From contig NZ_CP102292.1 in the NCBI RefSeq assembly GCF_025152405.1, positions 1,240,001 to 1,304,000 on the forward strand: a DNA stretch of 64,000 bases, given 5' to 3'. How positions within the stretch are numbered: position 1 is the stretch's first letter; each line of letters begins with the position of its first letter. This document shows positions 27,063 to 35,597 of this stretch, piece after piece. The translations under genes and the position numbers were made by a program. This DNA is from [Ruminococcus] lactaris ATCC 29176 (lineage in GTDB: Bacteria; Bacillota; Clostridia; Lachnospirales; Lachnospiraceae). The notes under the pieces are model-generated. The model was not told the DNA's origin. It searched no databases and saw only the letters and a list, made by a program, of their open reading frames with translations.

Positions 27063-27481
27063 CAGTACGCCACCTCATTTCCATCAACCAGTTCATCCAG
27101 GCGCCGTCCCATCTTTTCAACAGCATCCCGGATATCCTTCACCTGATCCTCCGTCTGGAACTTACTGTCATTTTCCAGCTCACTGACCTTCGTAGGCACC
27201 GGAACATTCTTCTGTGCCCCTTCCTCAATTCCTTCCAGCTTTGACTTTTCATCTCCCGTAAAATCATTACTGGAAAGTCCTTTTCCATCTTCCTTACTGA
27301 CTTTTTCTCTCAGGGCATCTTCCATTTCCTGTTTCGTCACACCACTTCCGCCGCCAATCCCCAGTTCTTCCGAAGTTTTATTTCCAGTCAGCTCCACACC
27401 ATTGATCTGCGGCTTATGGCTCATATTTTCATAATTATTTGAATCAGGAACACTGCTCATGGTCCCTGTCAGCTGCTCCAT
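27062..27481 (-). CDS. Head fibre/decoration-like coiled-coil protein
   Basis: 139 aa. It contains KPQINGVELTGNKTSEELGI, a motif seen in phage head-fibre and neck-fibre proteins, a GGGSG hinge and two charged coiled-coil stretches (KQEMEDALREKVSKEDG; DQVKDIRDAVEKMGRRLDEL). Start ATG at 27481 overlaps the preceding stop. Probably trimerises and tethers the LRR protein downstream to the capsid (inference from order and coupling). Confidence 0.68.
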   Translation of the reverse strand: MEQLTGTMSSVPDSNNYENMSHKPQINGVELTGNKTSEELGIGGGSGVTKQEMEDALREKVSKEDGKGLSSNDFTGDEKSKLEGIEEGAQKNVPVPTKVSELENDSKFQTEDQVKDIRDAVEKMGRRLDELVDGNEVAY

Positions 27482-27816
27482 CACGCCACCTCCACCGTCA
27501 GTTTCAGAACCTTATTTGCAATAAAAGTACACCTGTAGCCGCTGCTCTTGTTTAAGGACAGCTCCCAGATATATTTTCCCAGTTCCAGATGTTTTGTATC
27601 TTCCTCAGAGAATCGGATCATCTTCTCCTTCACATCTGCCTCGATCCGTACCGCAGGCTCCGGATCCACCTTATTCCGCTTCGCCGCAAAGACCACGGAA
27701 TCGCCTTCCTCAAACTCATACTCCGAGCCGTCCGGCAGAAATGCCTGGAACGCAAAAGAAGGCGTATCCCCCTTTGTCATCTCAATCTTCATATCCTCAT
27801 GAACCACCCAGGACAT
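27481..27816 (-). CDS. Virion decoration-like protein
   Basis: 111 aa from the ATG at 27816, which has GGGAGGTG upstream; a longer frame to 27861 lacks a site. Beta-rich (MKIEMTKGDTPSFAFQAF, GDSVVFAAKRN, ELGKYIWELSLNKSSGYRCTF), like the Ig-like upper-baseplate or head-decoration proteins. Stop overlaps the start of the coiled-coil gene. Confidence 0.65.
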   Translation of the reverse strand: MSWVVHEDMKIEMTKGDTPSFAFQAFLPDGSEYEFEEGDSVVFAAKRNKVDPEPAVRIEADVKEKMIRFSEEDTKHLELGKYIWELSLNKSSGYRCTFIANKVLKLTVEVA

Positions 27817-27941
27817 CCCGTCACCTCCCGCAGATTTTCCTGTTTCCATTTCGTTCATCATTCTTTATGCTCGCCGCTTAACTGATCTGATTTTCAAACC
27901 AGCGAACATTCTTCAAACTTGAAACCTTCCCTGATTCAGTT

Positions 27942-27971
27942 AAAGCAGGGGACAGCTTACGCCATCCCCTG
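27942..27971 (-). terminator. Possible hairpin after the capsid gene
   Basis: CAGGGGA/TCCCCTG arms (27965-27971 and 27946-27952) just downstream of the capsid stop; only a short T run follows, so it may be a processing or attenuation hairpin. Confidence 0.4.
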
Positions 27972-27984
27972 TCATTCCTGCACA

Positions 27985-29157
27985 TTAGTCAGCTTTCAGT
28001 TTCATGATCTGCACTGCTTCCGGAAGAACCAGTTTTCCGTCCACACGTTCCTTTGCAACAAAACCGATCATTCCGTTGCCTGCAAACAGTTCATTCAGCT
28101 GCTTAAAGGATCTGTTTCCACGGTCCCCAATGTTGTAATAGCTGTAATCCCCAAAAGCGATGCCGTCCTTCGGTGCATAGGCAGAAGTCTCCACCTTGTA
28201 ACCCAGAATCCTGTCTGGTTCCCCTGCCTGGTAAGCCGGCTGCCAGATATAAGCACCGTTATTATCCTTCAGCTTTCTAAGGGAAGGCAGTGTTGCATCA
28301 TTCATGATAAAGGACGCATTTTTACGGTACGGACGTTTCAGGCCATACACCAGATCCAGCATGTCATCTGATTTCAAAGCTGCAGCCAGTGTATTCAGCA
28401 GATGCCCGCCGCCCGTTCCGTCAAAAATACCGGTCGGCTTCCCTGTTCCGTTTCCGTTCAGGAAGGCATCCTCTTCCGCATTGGCAAGTGCCTTTCCAAA
28501 CTGGACAATAATGTAATTTTCCAGATTAAAGGCATTGTCGTAAAGCAGTTCCTCCGTTACCTTGATCGCCACATGAAGCTTATGTGCATCCAGGATCTTC
28601 TGGTCAAAGGTCGCATCCCCGAAAGTCAGCGCCCCGCCTTCCTCGATCCAGCTTGCTGCAGGCTTGGTAGCCGCAATATTGATCTTGTGTTCCCCGGAAG
28701 TCACGATTCTTGTAGCAAGACGGCGCATGATATTCTCTTCATTCAGGACATCAACCAGTCTTCTGTCATACTCCTCCGGAACCAGATAACCGCCGTCAGC
28801 ATCCACACCCTCCTGAAGGGTATTGGAAACCTGTCGGAAGTTGCTTCTCAGTGCATTCAGCATTGCCCTGCGGTATTCATCGGAAGCACGTCCTGTCTTC
28901 TGCTCGCCCTGACCGCCTGCATAAGGCTTCCCGGTCAGCGGCTGGTTTACCGGCTGGTTCAGGTTCTTTTCCATTTCCTCAGCCTTACGATGGCGGTCAA
29001 TTGCCTTTGTCAGATCCTCAATCTCCGCTTCCATCCTCTCATAGGTTGCACTGTCCTCCGCAAACAGAACACCATTTTCATTCTCATGGGTATCCACAAA
29101 ATTCTTTGCAGCTTCCCAAACCTTTGCTCTTTTCTCCATTAATTCCTGAATCGTCAT
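27985..29157 (-). CDS. Major capsid protein, HK97 fold
   Basis: 390 aa. The N-terminal ~85 residues form a charged coiled-coil delta domain (MEKRAKVWEAAKNFVDTHE, AEIEDLTKAIDRHRKAEE) followed by a Pro/Gly-rich stretch where the prohead protease should cut. The mature part has the HK97 features: TLQEGVDADGGYLVPEEYDRR and IVQFGKALANAEEDAFLNG with GTGKPTGIF. Preceded by the protease gene. Confidence 0.95.
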   Translation of the reverse strand: MTIQELMEKRAKVWEAAKNFVDTHENENGVLFAEDSATYERMEAEIEDLTKAIDRHRKAEEMEKNLNQPVNQPLTGKPYAGGQGEQKTGRASDEYRRAMLNALRSNFRQVSNTLQEGVDADGGYLVPEEYDRRLVDVLNEENIMRRLATRIVTSGEHKINIAATKPAASWIEEGGALTFGDATFDQKILDAHKLHVAIKVTEELLYDNAFNLENYIIVQFGKALANAEEDAFLNGNGTGKPTGIFDGTGGGHLLNTLAAALKSDDMLDLVYGLKRPYRKNASFIMNDATLPSLRKLKDNNGAYIWQPAYQAGEPDRILGYKVETSAYAPKDGIAFGDYSYYNIGDRGNRSFKQLNELFAGNGMIGFVAKERVDGKLVLPEAVQIMKLKAD

Positions 29158-29171
29158 AATCCGTATCCTCC

Positions 29172-30176
29172 TCAGATATATTTTTTAATAAAATTTAAGC
29201 GTTCACGCAGATCATCTGCAGAACGCCCTGTAATATTCCTATTCACTTTCTTCTTTTCACACTTCTGGCAGGTATTCTCCGCTGCCCCGAAACATCCATT
29301 ACAGGGATCGTCCCCCTCAGCACCGGCACTTCCACTTATTCCAGTTCCCTGCATAACAGCACCATTTCCATTCAAGCCAGCATCTCTGGCATTTCCGTAA
29401 CACTGCTCCAATACTCCATTACCATCGGCCGCCATCCTTGTGATCTCTGTCTGATCTTTTACGGATTTTCCAGTCTTTCCATAATGTCTCTCCAGCTTAT
29501 TCATCAGCGTATTATTTACTGCCCGTCTGGAAAACATTACAGAATCAGAAGCACCTGTTCCACTTTCCGTACTGTCATCCACTGAATCTCCATCATCACC
29601 CTGTTCCTCTTTCTGGAACAGAATGTCATCCGCAAAGCCAAGCTCCACAGCCTTATTTGCATCCATCCACGTTTCCGCATCCATAAGATGTGAAAGCTTC
29701 GCCCTGCTCTGTCCCGTTTTCCGTACATAAGCATTGATAATGGATTCCTTTACAGCATCCAGAAGTTCCATTGCCTTCTTCATCTCTACATGATCGCCCC
29801 ATGCAACCGTGGCCGGATTATGGATCATCATCATGCTCACCGGACTCATCCATACCTCAGTTCCGGCCATTGCAATGACAGACGCCGCAGATGCCGCAAG
29901 CCCGTCAATCTTCACCGTAACCTTCCCCGGATACTCCGACAGCATGTTAAAAATCTGCGCTGCGGCAACACAATCCCCACCAGGACTGTTGATCCACAGG
30001 GTAATGTCCCCTGTTCCGGCATTCAGCTCATCCTTAAAAAGAGCCGGCGTGACATCATCGTCAAACCAGCTGTCCTCAGCAATTACTCCGTTCATGAACA
30101 GGATCCGTTCTTCCGTTTCCTGTCCTGTTTCCTGATTCACCGTTTTTGTTTTCTTCCAGTTCCAAAACTTCTTCAC
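29172..30176 (-). CDS. ClpP-like prohead protease with C-terminal Cys cluster
   Basis: Serine protease that matures the capsid. The ClpP core shows WINSPGGD, the nucleophile serine region IDGLAASAASVIAMAG and the histidine in MMIHNPAT. The start is taken as GTG at 30176: AAAGGAG lies upstream and GTGA overlaps the portal stop; an ATG at 30221 has no usable site. Residues after ~200 are unusual: a low-complexity stretch and then CNGCFGAAENTCQKC, a possible zinc ribbon, not part of the ClpP fold. Confidence 0.88.
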   Translation of the reverse strand: MKKFWNWKKTKTVNQETGQETEERILFMNGVIAEDSWFDDDVTPALFKDELNAGTGDITLWINSPGGDCVAAAQIFNMLSEYPGKVTVKIDGLAASAASVIAMAGTEVWMSPVSMMMIHNPATVAWGDHVEMKKAMELLDAVKESIINAYVRKTGQSRAKLSHLMDAETWMDANKAVELGFADDILFQKEEQGDDGDSVDDSTESGTGASDSVMFSRRAVNNTLMNKLERHYGKTGKSVKDQTEITRMAADGNGVLEQCYGNARDAGLNGNGAVMQGTGISGSAGAEGDDPCNGCFGAAENTCQKCEKKKVNRNITGRSADDLRERLNFIKKYI

Positions 30177-31564
30177 TGGCTCCCTTCTCCTTTCCACCGG
30201 CTCCGCCAAACAGTCCGGCATCCTTCGTCGTCACAATCTCCATTTTCTTCGCTTCCCTGCAGGCAGTGAAGCTCATCCATTCCGATGCTTCTCCTCTCCC
30301 CCCCCGGAGTTTCATAACTCCGTGGGGACCCCAGAAGCGTCATATTTCCATTGATCAGATACAGATCACCGCCAAGCTCCTCTGGGATTCGGTCCATATT
30401 TTCCAGCTCCCGGATATCATTGGCACTCATCCATCCGTTCTGCCTTGCCGTAGCATAACCCGTCATCCTTGACTGGTAATCTCCCCTGAGCAGCCCGTCC
30501 ACGTTAAACTTAAAGAAATACTTCTTCTTTTCCTCCGCAGACAGCAGGGCCCTGACCATTGCCTGTTCCCACCGACTCACCCAGGGATTCAGCGTATACT
30601 TCACAAACTCCAGAGACTGCTGCTCAATGTTGCTGAAACTGGACTTGTCCAGATCCCCCACCATATGCGGCGGCACCCTGAAAATCCTGGCAATCTCATC
30701 AATCTGAAACTTCCTTGTTTCCAGAAACTGTGCCTCATTCGGTGCAATGGAAATCGGCGTGTACTTCATCCCCTCTTCCAGGACAGCAACCTTATTGGCA
30801 TTGCTGCTTCCCCCGAAAGTGGACTGCCAGCTCTCACGCACCCTGCCCGGATCCTTCAGAGTTCCCGGATGCTCCAGCACTCCTGACGGAGCAGCACCGT
30901 TGGCATAAAACTTGCTTCCATACTCCTCAGCGGCAATGGCAAGCCCGATCGCATTCTTCGCCATGGCAATAGGTGAATATCCAACCAGCCCGTCAAACCC
31001 AAGCCCCGGAATATGCAGCACATCCGCCGGATGCAGGCGCACAATCTTCCCGTTTGCTTTCGGATCCGTGCCGGTCCTGCCGTCCACATCATCCCCGTTA
31101 TAAACCAGGTATTCATAATAAAGTCTGCCATGCTCATCCCTGTCCACCGTCATCCGGTCAGGCATCAGCGGATAAAGTGCAACAATCTCACCCTTTCCGT
31201 TCCTGATGATCTGACTGTAAGCATTCCCCCATAAAAGCAGGTGCGTCATCAGAGTCTCCCGGAACACAAAGGAAGTCATCTCCGGATTCGGCTCATCATG
31301 CAGCAGAAAATAAAGCGGGTGATCCACTGCCTTTTCCTTACCTCCGTTATCGTTATACCTGTAAAACTGCAACGGCAGACCCGCCACCGCCTCCGAAAGA
31401 ATCCTCACACAGGAATACACTGCCGTCATCTGCATGGCACTCCGTGCATTCACTCTCTTCCCGGAAGCCGTACTCCCCATAAAGAATCCATACCCGCTTC
31501 CAGCCGTGCTGTTAGAAGGAGCATCCCTTCCCCGAAACAGCTTCCCAAACAACTTCATTCTCAT
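30173..31564 (-). CDS. Portal protein, HK97 family
   Basis: 463 aa. Dodecameric DNA gate at the capsid vertex. Diagnostic portal sequence includes TAVYSCVRILSEAVAGLPLQ, GNAYSQIIRNGKGEIVALYP and RIFRVPPHMVGDLDKSSFSN. Start at 31564 overlaps the stop of a small membrane protein gene (ATGA). A run of eight G (plus-strand C 30298-30305) lies in the last 50 codons, where slippage would change the C-terminus. Confidence 0.94.
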   Translation of the reverse strand: MRMKLFGKLFRGRDAPSNSTAGSGYGFFMGSTASGKRVNARSAMQMTAVYSCVRILSEAVAGLPLQFYRYNDNGGKEKAVDHPLYFLLHDEPNPEMTSFVFRETLMTHLLLWGNAYSQIIRNGKGEIVALYPLMPDRMTVDRDEHGRLYYEYLVYNGDDVDGRTGTDPKANGKIVRLHPADVLHIPGLGFDGLVGYSPIAMAKNAIGLAIAAEEYGSKFYANGAAPSGVLEHPGTLKDPGRVRESWQSTFGGSSNANKVAVLEEGMKYTPISIAPNEAQFLETRKFQIDEIARIFRVPPHMVGDLDKSSFSNIEQQSLEFVKYTLNPWVSRWEQAMVRALLSAEEKKKYFFKFNVDGLLRGDYQSRMTGYATARQNGWMSANDIRELENMDRIPEELGGDLYLINGNMTLLGSPRSYETPGGERRSIGMDELHCLQGSEENGDCDDEGCRTVWRSRWKGEGSQ

Positions 31565-31701
31565 CTGTCTTCCCTTTCTGGGAACAATTCCCGCATCCTG
31601 TCATCTGCTTCAGATCCTGCCCTCAATAAACACAGACACGCTCCGAACAGAATCAAAAATCCAATACCTGCAAATACCAATACACCAATCACCGCATTCA
31701 C
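31561..31701 (-). CDS. Small membrane protein between terL and portal
   Basis: 46 aa from a GTG: one hydrophobic helix (VIGVLVFAGIGFLILFGACL) followed by a charged tail (RAGSEADDRMRELFPERED). The stop overlaps the portal ATG (ATGA), so it is translated with the portal gene. Tiny one-helix proteins at this position recur in Firmicutes siphophages; function unknown. Confidence 0.62.
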   Translation of the reverse strand: MNAVIGVLVFAGIGFLILFGACLCLLRAGSEADDRMRELFPEREDR

Positions 31702-31774
31702 CCGTTTTCAAGCCACCTGAAATCTTCACATCATAAACTTTCCTGCCAGAACTCCTGCTGCATACTCTTCATTC

Positions 31775-33403
31775 TCAAAACACCAGCAGTCCTCTCTCAT
31801 CATACACACTGCCCTGCGTTTCTCCCTGATTCCTAATACACCGATCCAGAGCCATAATAGAAGCTACAATTCCATCAATCTTCTCCTTAGACTTTGCCTT
31901 CGTCACCTTAATATTCTCCGCAGCATCTGTCTCGATCACAACATTACCCGCCATCCACCGAAGAACCGGATGCCCGGCATGAATAATCTGACCTTCCATC
32001 AGAAGCCTGTAAAACTCCTTCGTCGGTGTACTCATACTTGCAAATCCCTGTCCAAAAGGTACCATCGTAAATCCTGCGCCCTCCAGGTTCTGGATCATCT
32101 GCGTTGCATTCCACCTGTCCACCGCAATTTCCAGGATATGGTACTTCTCTCCAAGATCACAGATGAATTTCTGAATGAAATCATAGTGGATCACATTTCC
32201 TTCCGTTGCCAGCAGATGTCCCTGCTTCTCCCATACATCATAAGGAACTGAATTCGCCTTCACCCTCTGTGGTATGGTTTCTTCCGGCACCCAAAAGTAC
32301 GGCACCAGAATGTGTTTTTCATCCGAATTTCTCGGTGGAAATATCAGAACCAGTGCTGTAATATCTCCTGTACTGGAAAGATCCAATCCTGCATAACAGT
32401 CTCTTCCCTCCAGTAATCTCATATCAATTGGCTCACTGCCTTTCATAAAGATTGCATCCGGAATCCATGACGTCGTACTGGATACCCACATATTCATACG
32501 AAGCCATTTAAACGTTATCTCATCTGCCGGATTCTGTTTTGCTTCCCGGTAAGCATCCCGAAGCCGCTCAATATCCACCGTATATCCCAGGGAAGGATTT
32601 ACCTTGTACCAGTTTGCTTCATCTTCCCAGTCCTCATCATCCTTTAATCCGTAAACTACAGGATAAAAAGTCGGATCTACACGCCGTCCTTCCAGAATAT
32701 CTACTGCTTTGGTATGCAGTTCAAACGCAATCGAATGCCTGTCATTTCCAGCAGTCGTAATAATGAAATGAAGTGGATTCTGGCGTGCATCTGAACTGTA
32801 CTTCGTCAAAACATCATATAACTGACGATTCGGCTGTGTATGAATTTCATCGAACACAAGTCCCGAAATCGAAAACCCATGCTTGCTTCCAACCTCTGCT
32901 GAAAGCACCTGATAAAAACCGGCATTTCCGTAATTGACAATTCGCTTGGTAGCTGACATCAGCTTACTTCTCTTCATCAGTGCTGGTGACATCTCAACCA
33001 TCTGTCTTGCAACATCAAAAACAATGGATGCCTGCTGCCGGTCCGCCGCCGCACCATAAACCTCCGCAGATGGTTCATTATCCGCATAAAGTAAATAAAG
33101 AGCAATGGCAGCTGCCAATTCACTCTTTCCAACCTTTTTACAGATTTCTACAAAAGCTGTACGGAACTGTCTGTTACCATCAGACTTGACGATCCCGAAG
33201 ATATCTCTTATTAGCTGCTCCTGCCAGGGCAGCAGCCAGAACCTCTTTCCAGCCCATTTGCCTTTTGTATGGCACAAATTCTCAATAAAAGCAACTGCCC
33301 TGTCTGCCTTTGTCTTATCGTAATGAGAAGTCGGAAGCATAAATCTTGTCGGCTGATAATTTTTCAGCTTTGGATAGTCTGTTGGTCTTGTTTCACGCGC
33401 CAT
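31775..33403 (-). CDS. terL: Terminase large subunit
   Basis: DNA-packaging motor. 542 aa. ATPase domain: VEICKKVGKSELAAAIALY (Walker A-like), ISGLVFDEIHTQ (Walker B). Nuclease domain: the first acidic residue in AGLDLSSTGDITALVL, then IDGIVASIMALDR near the end. Belongs to the Terminase_1 (YmfN-like) group. Sits 34 nt after the small subunit. Confidence 0.95.
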   Translation of the reverse strand: MARETRPTDYPKLKNYQPTRFMLPTSHYDKTKADRAVAFIENLCHTKGKWAGKRFWLLPWQEQLIRDIFGIVKSDGNRQFRTAFVEICKKVGKSELAAAIALYLLYADNEPSAEVYGAAADRQQASIVFDVARQMVEMSPALMKRSKLMSATKRIVNYGNAGFYQVLSAEVGSKHGFSISGLVFDEIHTQPNRQLYDVLTKYSSDARQNPLHFIITTAGNDRHSIAFELHTKAVDILEGRRVDPTFYPVVYGLKDDEDWEDEANWYKVNPSLGYTVDIERLRDAYREAKQNPADEITFKWLRMNMWVSSTTSWIPDAIFMKGSEPIDMRLLEGRDCYAGLDLSSTGDITALVLIFPPRNSDEKHILVPYFWVPEETIPQRVKANSVPYDVWEKQGHLLATEGNVIHYDFIQKFICDLGEKYHILEIAVDRWNATQMIQNLEGAGFTMVPFGQGFASMSTPTKEFYRLLMEGQIIHAGHPVLRWMAGNVVIETDAAENIKVTKAKSKEKIDGIVASIMALDRCIRNQGETQGSVYDERGLLVF

Positions 33404-33437
33404 CTCCCATCATACCTCCTTGATTTTTGCCGACTGT

Positions 33438-33917
33438 CTATCCAAACACACCACTATCCCCAAGTAATGCCTCCATCTCATCCTCTGTTTCTTTCGCTTT
33501 ACCATTACCGGCCACAATCCTGCTACGCGAAGATGGCGTGAGCCCAAACTCTGATGCCGCCTGCAGCATCAACTTCTGATTCGTATTTGCAATTCCAACC
33601 CAAGGTGTCTGCTGCTGATATCCTTTATCAGTTTCAAATGTCGAGCCGCCAGAAGTAATATGCTCCTGAGCCTCCTTCCATCTTGCATAAGACTGACAAT
33701 ATGCAGCAAACGCCGCCATATCAACTTCAGTAAGAACACCCATCTGATTCATCAACTTCGCCAAGCGTTCCCATTCCTTCTTAGCTTCCGGCATTAACCA
33801 ATCAGGACAAGCAGGCATTCCTTTTGCTGGAACTGGCTCTTTCGTATTCAATTTTCTCTTACCTGGATTACCTTCCAGCTTCTTCATCGCTGTAGGCTTT
33901 GGCTTTCTTCCCGCCAT
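33438..33917 (-). CDS. terS: Terminase small subunit, P27 family
   Basis: 159 aa. RKPKPTAMKKLEGNPGKRKLN at the start and the two-helix core (EWERLAKLMNQMGVLTEVDMAAFAAYC) identify the P27 family, which recognises the packaging site. The ATG at 33917 has GAAAGGAGG upstream. The packaging site may lie in the upstream intergenic region that now holds the PBECR4 cassette. Confidence 0.9.
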   Translation of the reverse strand: MAGRKPKPTAMKKLEGNPGKRKLNTKEPVPAKGMPACPDWLMPEAKKEWERLAKLMNQMGVLTEVDMAAFAAYCQSYARWKEAQEHITSGGSTFETDKGYQQQTPWVGIANTNQKLMLQAASEFGLTPSSRSRIVAGNGKAKETEDEMEALLGDSGVFG

Positions 33918-34029
33918 CGGAATTCCTCCTTTCTCAAGTTCCAATATTTTCTATTGTCAAAACCATTATTTCTACATATAATAATTAAGAACACGAAGCA
34001 AATAGTGTTCCTCAAAAACTCGTTTTCTG

Positions 34030-34057
34030 TTGACTACGAGTATTTTTGTGATATAAT
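34030..34057 (+). promoter_or_regulatory. Strong promoter of the ncRNA-PBECR4 cassette
   Basis: TTGACT (34030-34035), 16-nt spacer, TATAAT (34052-34057). Transcription is expected to begin near 34064. Confidence 0.82.
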
Positions 34058-34063
34058 GAAATT

Positions 34064-34238
34064 AGAGGATAGCGGCGTTGACCAGCTATCGTGGTGTTGA
34101 AGCAATTGACTGTGTCGGCATGCAGCCGATTGTGGAGCCTGACCTTGGGTTATGCGATAACCTCAAACCGAATAGGTTCTTCGGAACTGAATGAAAACGC
34201 TTTTTAAGGGCCTTGCATTGGCAGGGTCCTTTATTTTT
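34064..34238 (+). ncRNA. Structured ~175-nt RNA upstream of a nuclease gene
   Basis: No reading frame fits. The transcript would hold four local hairpins: GATAGC/GCTATC (34068-34090), TCGGC/GCCGA (34115-34129), GGTTAT/ATAACC (34148-34162) and GTTC-UUCG-GAAC (34176-34187), then an intrinsic terminator. No tandem repeat is visible. It could be a free small RNA, an attenuator leader, or an antitoxin-like RNA for the following gene. I do not recognise it as a known RNA family. Confidence 0.7.
34206..34238 (+). terminator. Intrinsic terminator between ncRNA and nuclease gene
   Basis: AAGGGCCTTGC (34206-34216), loop ATTG, GCAGGGTCCTT (34221-34231), then TTATTTTTT. It lies 21 nt before the nuclease start codon, so the gene is reached only by read-through or another promoter. 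Confidence 0.8.
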
Positions 34239-34258
34239 TGCAAAGGACAAGGTATAAT

Positions 34259-34918
34259 ATGGATCTATTACAACAGTCTGCACAAGCCTGGAAAGAAATA
34301 ACTGAATATAGATATTTGTTTACATATGGCTATAAGAAACAGCTGTATCCAATTAATCTTACCTTTTCTCTGGAAGATTATCCGCATTTAGCTGGCTTCC
34401 AGTATATGAAAGACATCTCTCTTCCAAATTATTCTTCTGCCAAAATTGCTGATAGAATTCTTGAGGGTAAAATACTATTTGAAAAAGTTCAAAAGGCAGC
34501 CCAGTACGAGGAGATGATAAAACCTCGACTTGAAGCTTTAGTTCACTTGAAAGAATCCCTTGATAACAAATTCAATTTATATTCATACATGCCACGCATG
34601 TATCCTTTCATCACAGGCATTAAAGCAGATTATTTAATATCCAGCCATTTTAGTGTTGATAATTTCATCTTTATCATCAAGGCAAATGCGCAGGGTGAAT
34701 TAAAATGTGATTTTCTTTGTTGCTCCATTTTTGAAAAAGGTGATCGCGATTATGAAACAAATCAAAAAGCTCGAACACTGATGAAGAAAGAACGAATACA
34801 TATTCCTTCTAACACCACCGATATTCTATTGGATCGCTTATCAGCTCAAACAAGGCCAGAAGACAAAACTACTGATCCTTCAGATAATACAGAAGCAAAA
34901 TCCGATGTTTCACAATAG
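34259..34918 (+). CDS. PBECR4-like nuclease domain protein
   Basis: 219 aa from the ATG at 34259 (AAAGGA upstream). The stretch YRYLFTYGYKKQLYPINLTF, then PHLAGFQYMKDISLP, resembles the PBECR4 domain (phage Barnase-EndoU-ColicinE5/D-RelE-like nuclease 4) described in phage polyvalent proteins. The C-terminal ~40 residues are a polar tail. It stands opposite to the late genes, between TerS and HNH, with own promoter, leader RNA and terminator. An RNase toxin role is inferred from the family; the catalytic residues are not certain to me. Confidence 0.7.
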   Translation: MDLLQQSAQAWKEITEYRYLFTYGYKKQLYPINLTFSLEDYPHLAGFQYMKDISLPNYSSAKIADRILEGKILFEKVQKAAQYEEMIKPRLEALVHLKESLDNKFNLYSYMPRMYPFITGIKADYLISSHFSVDNFIFIIKANAQGELKCDFLCCSIFEKGDRDYETNQKARTLMKKERIHIPSNTTDILLDRLSAQTRPEDKTTDPSDNTEAKSDVSQ

Positions 34919-34919
34919 T

Positions 34920-34948
34920 ACCACTTCCTTCGGGAGGTGGTTTTTTTC
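34920..34948 (+). terminator. Terminator after the PBECR4-like gene
   Basis: CCACTTCC (34921-34928), TTCG loop, GGAGGTGG (34933-34940), seven T. Confidence 0.88.
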
Positions 34949-35078
34949 TGCTATCCCCCCTATTCAATTTTGCGACTGCACACGCAAGACCCACCCGCCG
35001 TTCTATAGCAGATAGGTCTGTAGAGATTTGTAGACCCCTACCTCGTTCTCTTCCCACGAAACAGGCTCCGCGAGATTC

Positions 35079-35435
35079 CTATTTACCCCAACGATCCCCA
35101 CGTTTCGCATGAATCTGTGAATGACACGACTTACACAACGCAATCAGATTGCTCCGGTCATGTGTGCCGCCTTCACTCAAAGGAAGCTTGTGATGAATCT
35201 CCTCCACTGGAACCAGAACTCCTCGCTCGTAGCACTTCTCACAGAACGGATGCTCTGCAGCATACTTATCACGAATCCTTTTCCATGCACGACCATATCT
35301 TCTCTTCGCATTTTTATCTCTTCCGTATTTCTCATAATCACTATTCACTTTTTTCGCATGCTCTGCACAATACCGCCCGGTCACTAACGCAGGACAGCCT
35401 GGATATGCACACGGTTTCTTCGGCTTGCTAGGCAC
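35079..35435 (-). CDS. HNH endonuclease
   Basis: 118 aa from a GTG at 35435 with AGGGAGTG upstream. HNH core: EEIHHKLPLSEGGTHDRSNLIALCKSCHSQIH with the two CXXC-type zinc pairs (CEKC, CKSC); a further Cys/His cluster CAYPGCPALVTGRYCAEH at the N-terminus. HNH proteins next to terminase genes are required for cos-type packaging in HK97-like phages. Confidence 0.92.
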   Translation of the reverse strand: MPSKPKKPCAYPGCPALVTGRYCAEHAKKVNSDYEKYGRDKNAKRRYGRAWKRIRDKYAAEHPFCEKCYERGVLVPVEEIHHKLPLSEGGTHDRSNLIALCKSCHSQIHAKRGDRWGK

Positions 35436-35485
35436 AGTTACACTCCCTTCCAGGCACTCGAAACAAGTTTCCTCATTACTCGCGC

Positions 35486-35521
35486 AAAAAAAGCCCCGGG
35501 AAAATTTCTTCTCTCAAGGCT
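35486..35521 (-). terminator. Terminator between early and late phage genes
   Basis: Minus strand AGCCTTG pairs with CGGGGCT (with G-U pairs), then TTTTTTT (35492-35486). It would stop transcripts coming from the DUF1492 gene before the HNH/terminase genes. Confidence 0.65.
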
Positions 35522-35597
35522 CTGTTCTGTCATACACTTTCGACACTATCATAATAACATATATGCTTCTGCCACGTTGTGACAAGGTATGCCAACC

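Noticed and set aside
30076-30315. 79-codon frame in the portal/protease overlap
   Set aside because: Alternative frame over the portal 3' end; kept only as the product that slippage at the eight-G run would make.
34086-34283. Minus-strand 65-codon frame in the ncRNA region
   Set aside because: Antisense to the promoter-driven RNA, no ribosome site, composition set by hairpins.
34030-34918. Assignment as a classical ToxIN type III toxin-antitoxin
   Set aside because: No tandem repeat array in the RNA and the protein is not like ToxN, CptN or TenpN; only the layout is similar.
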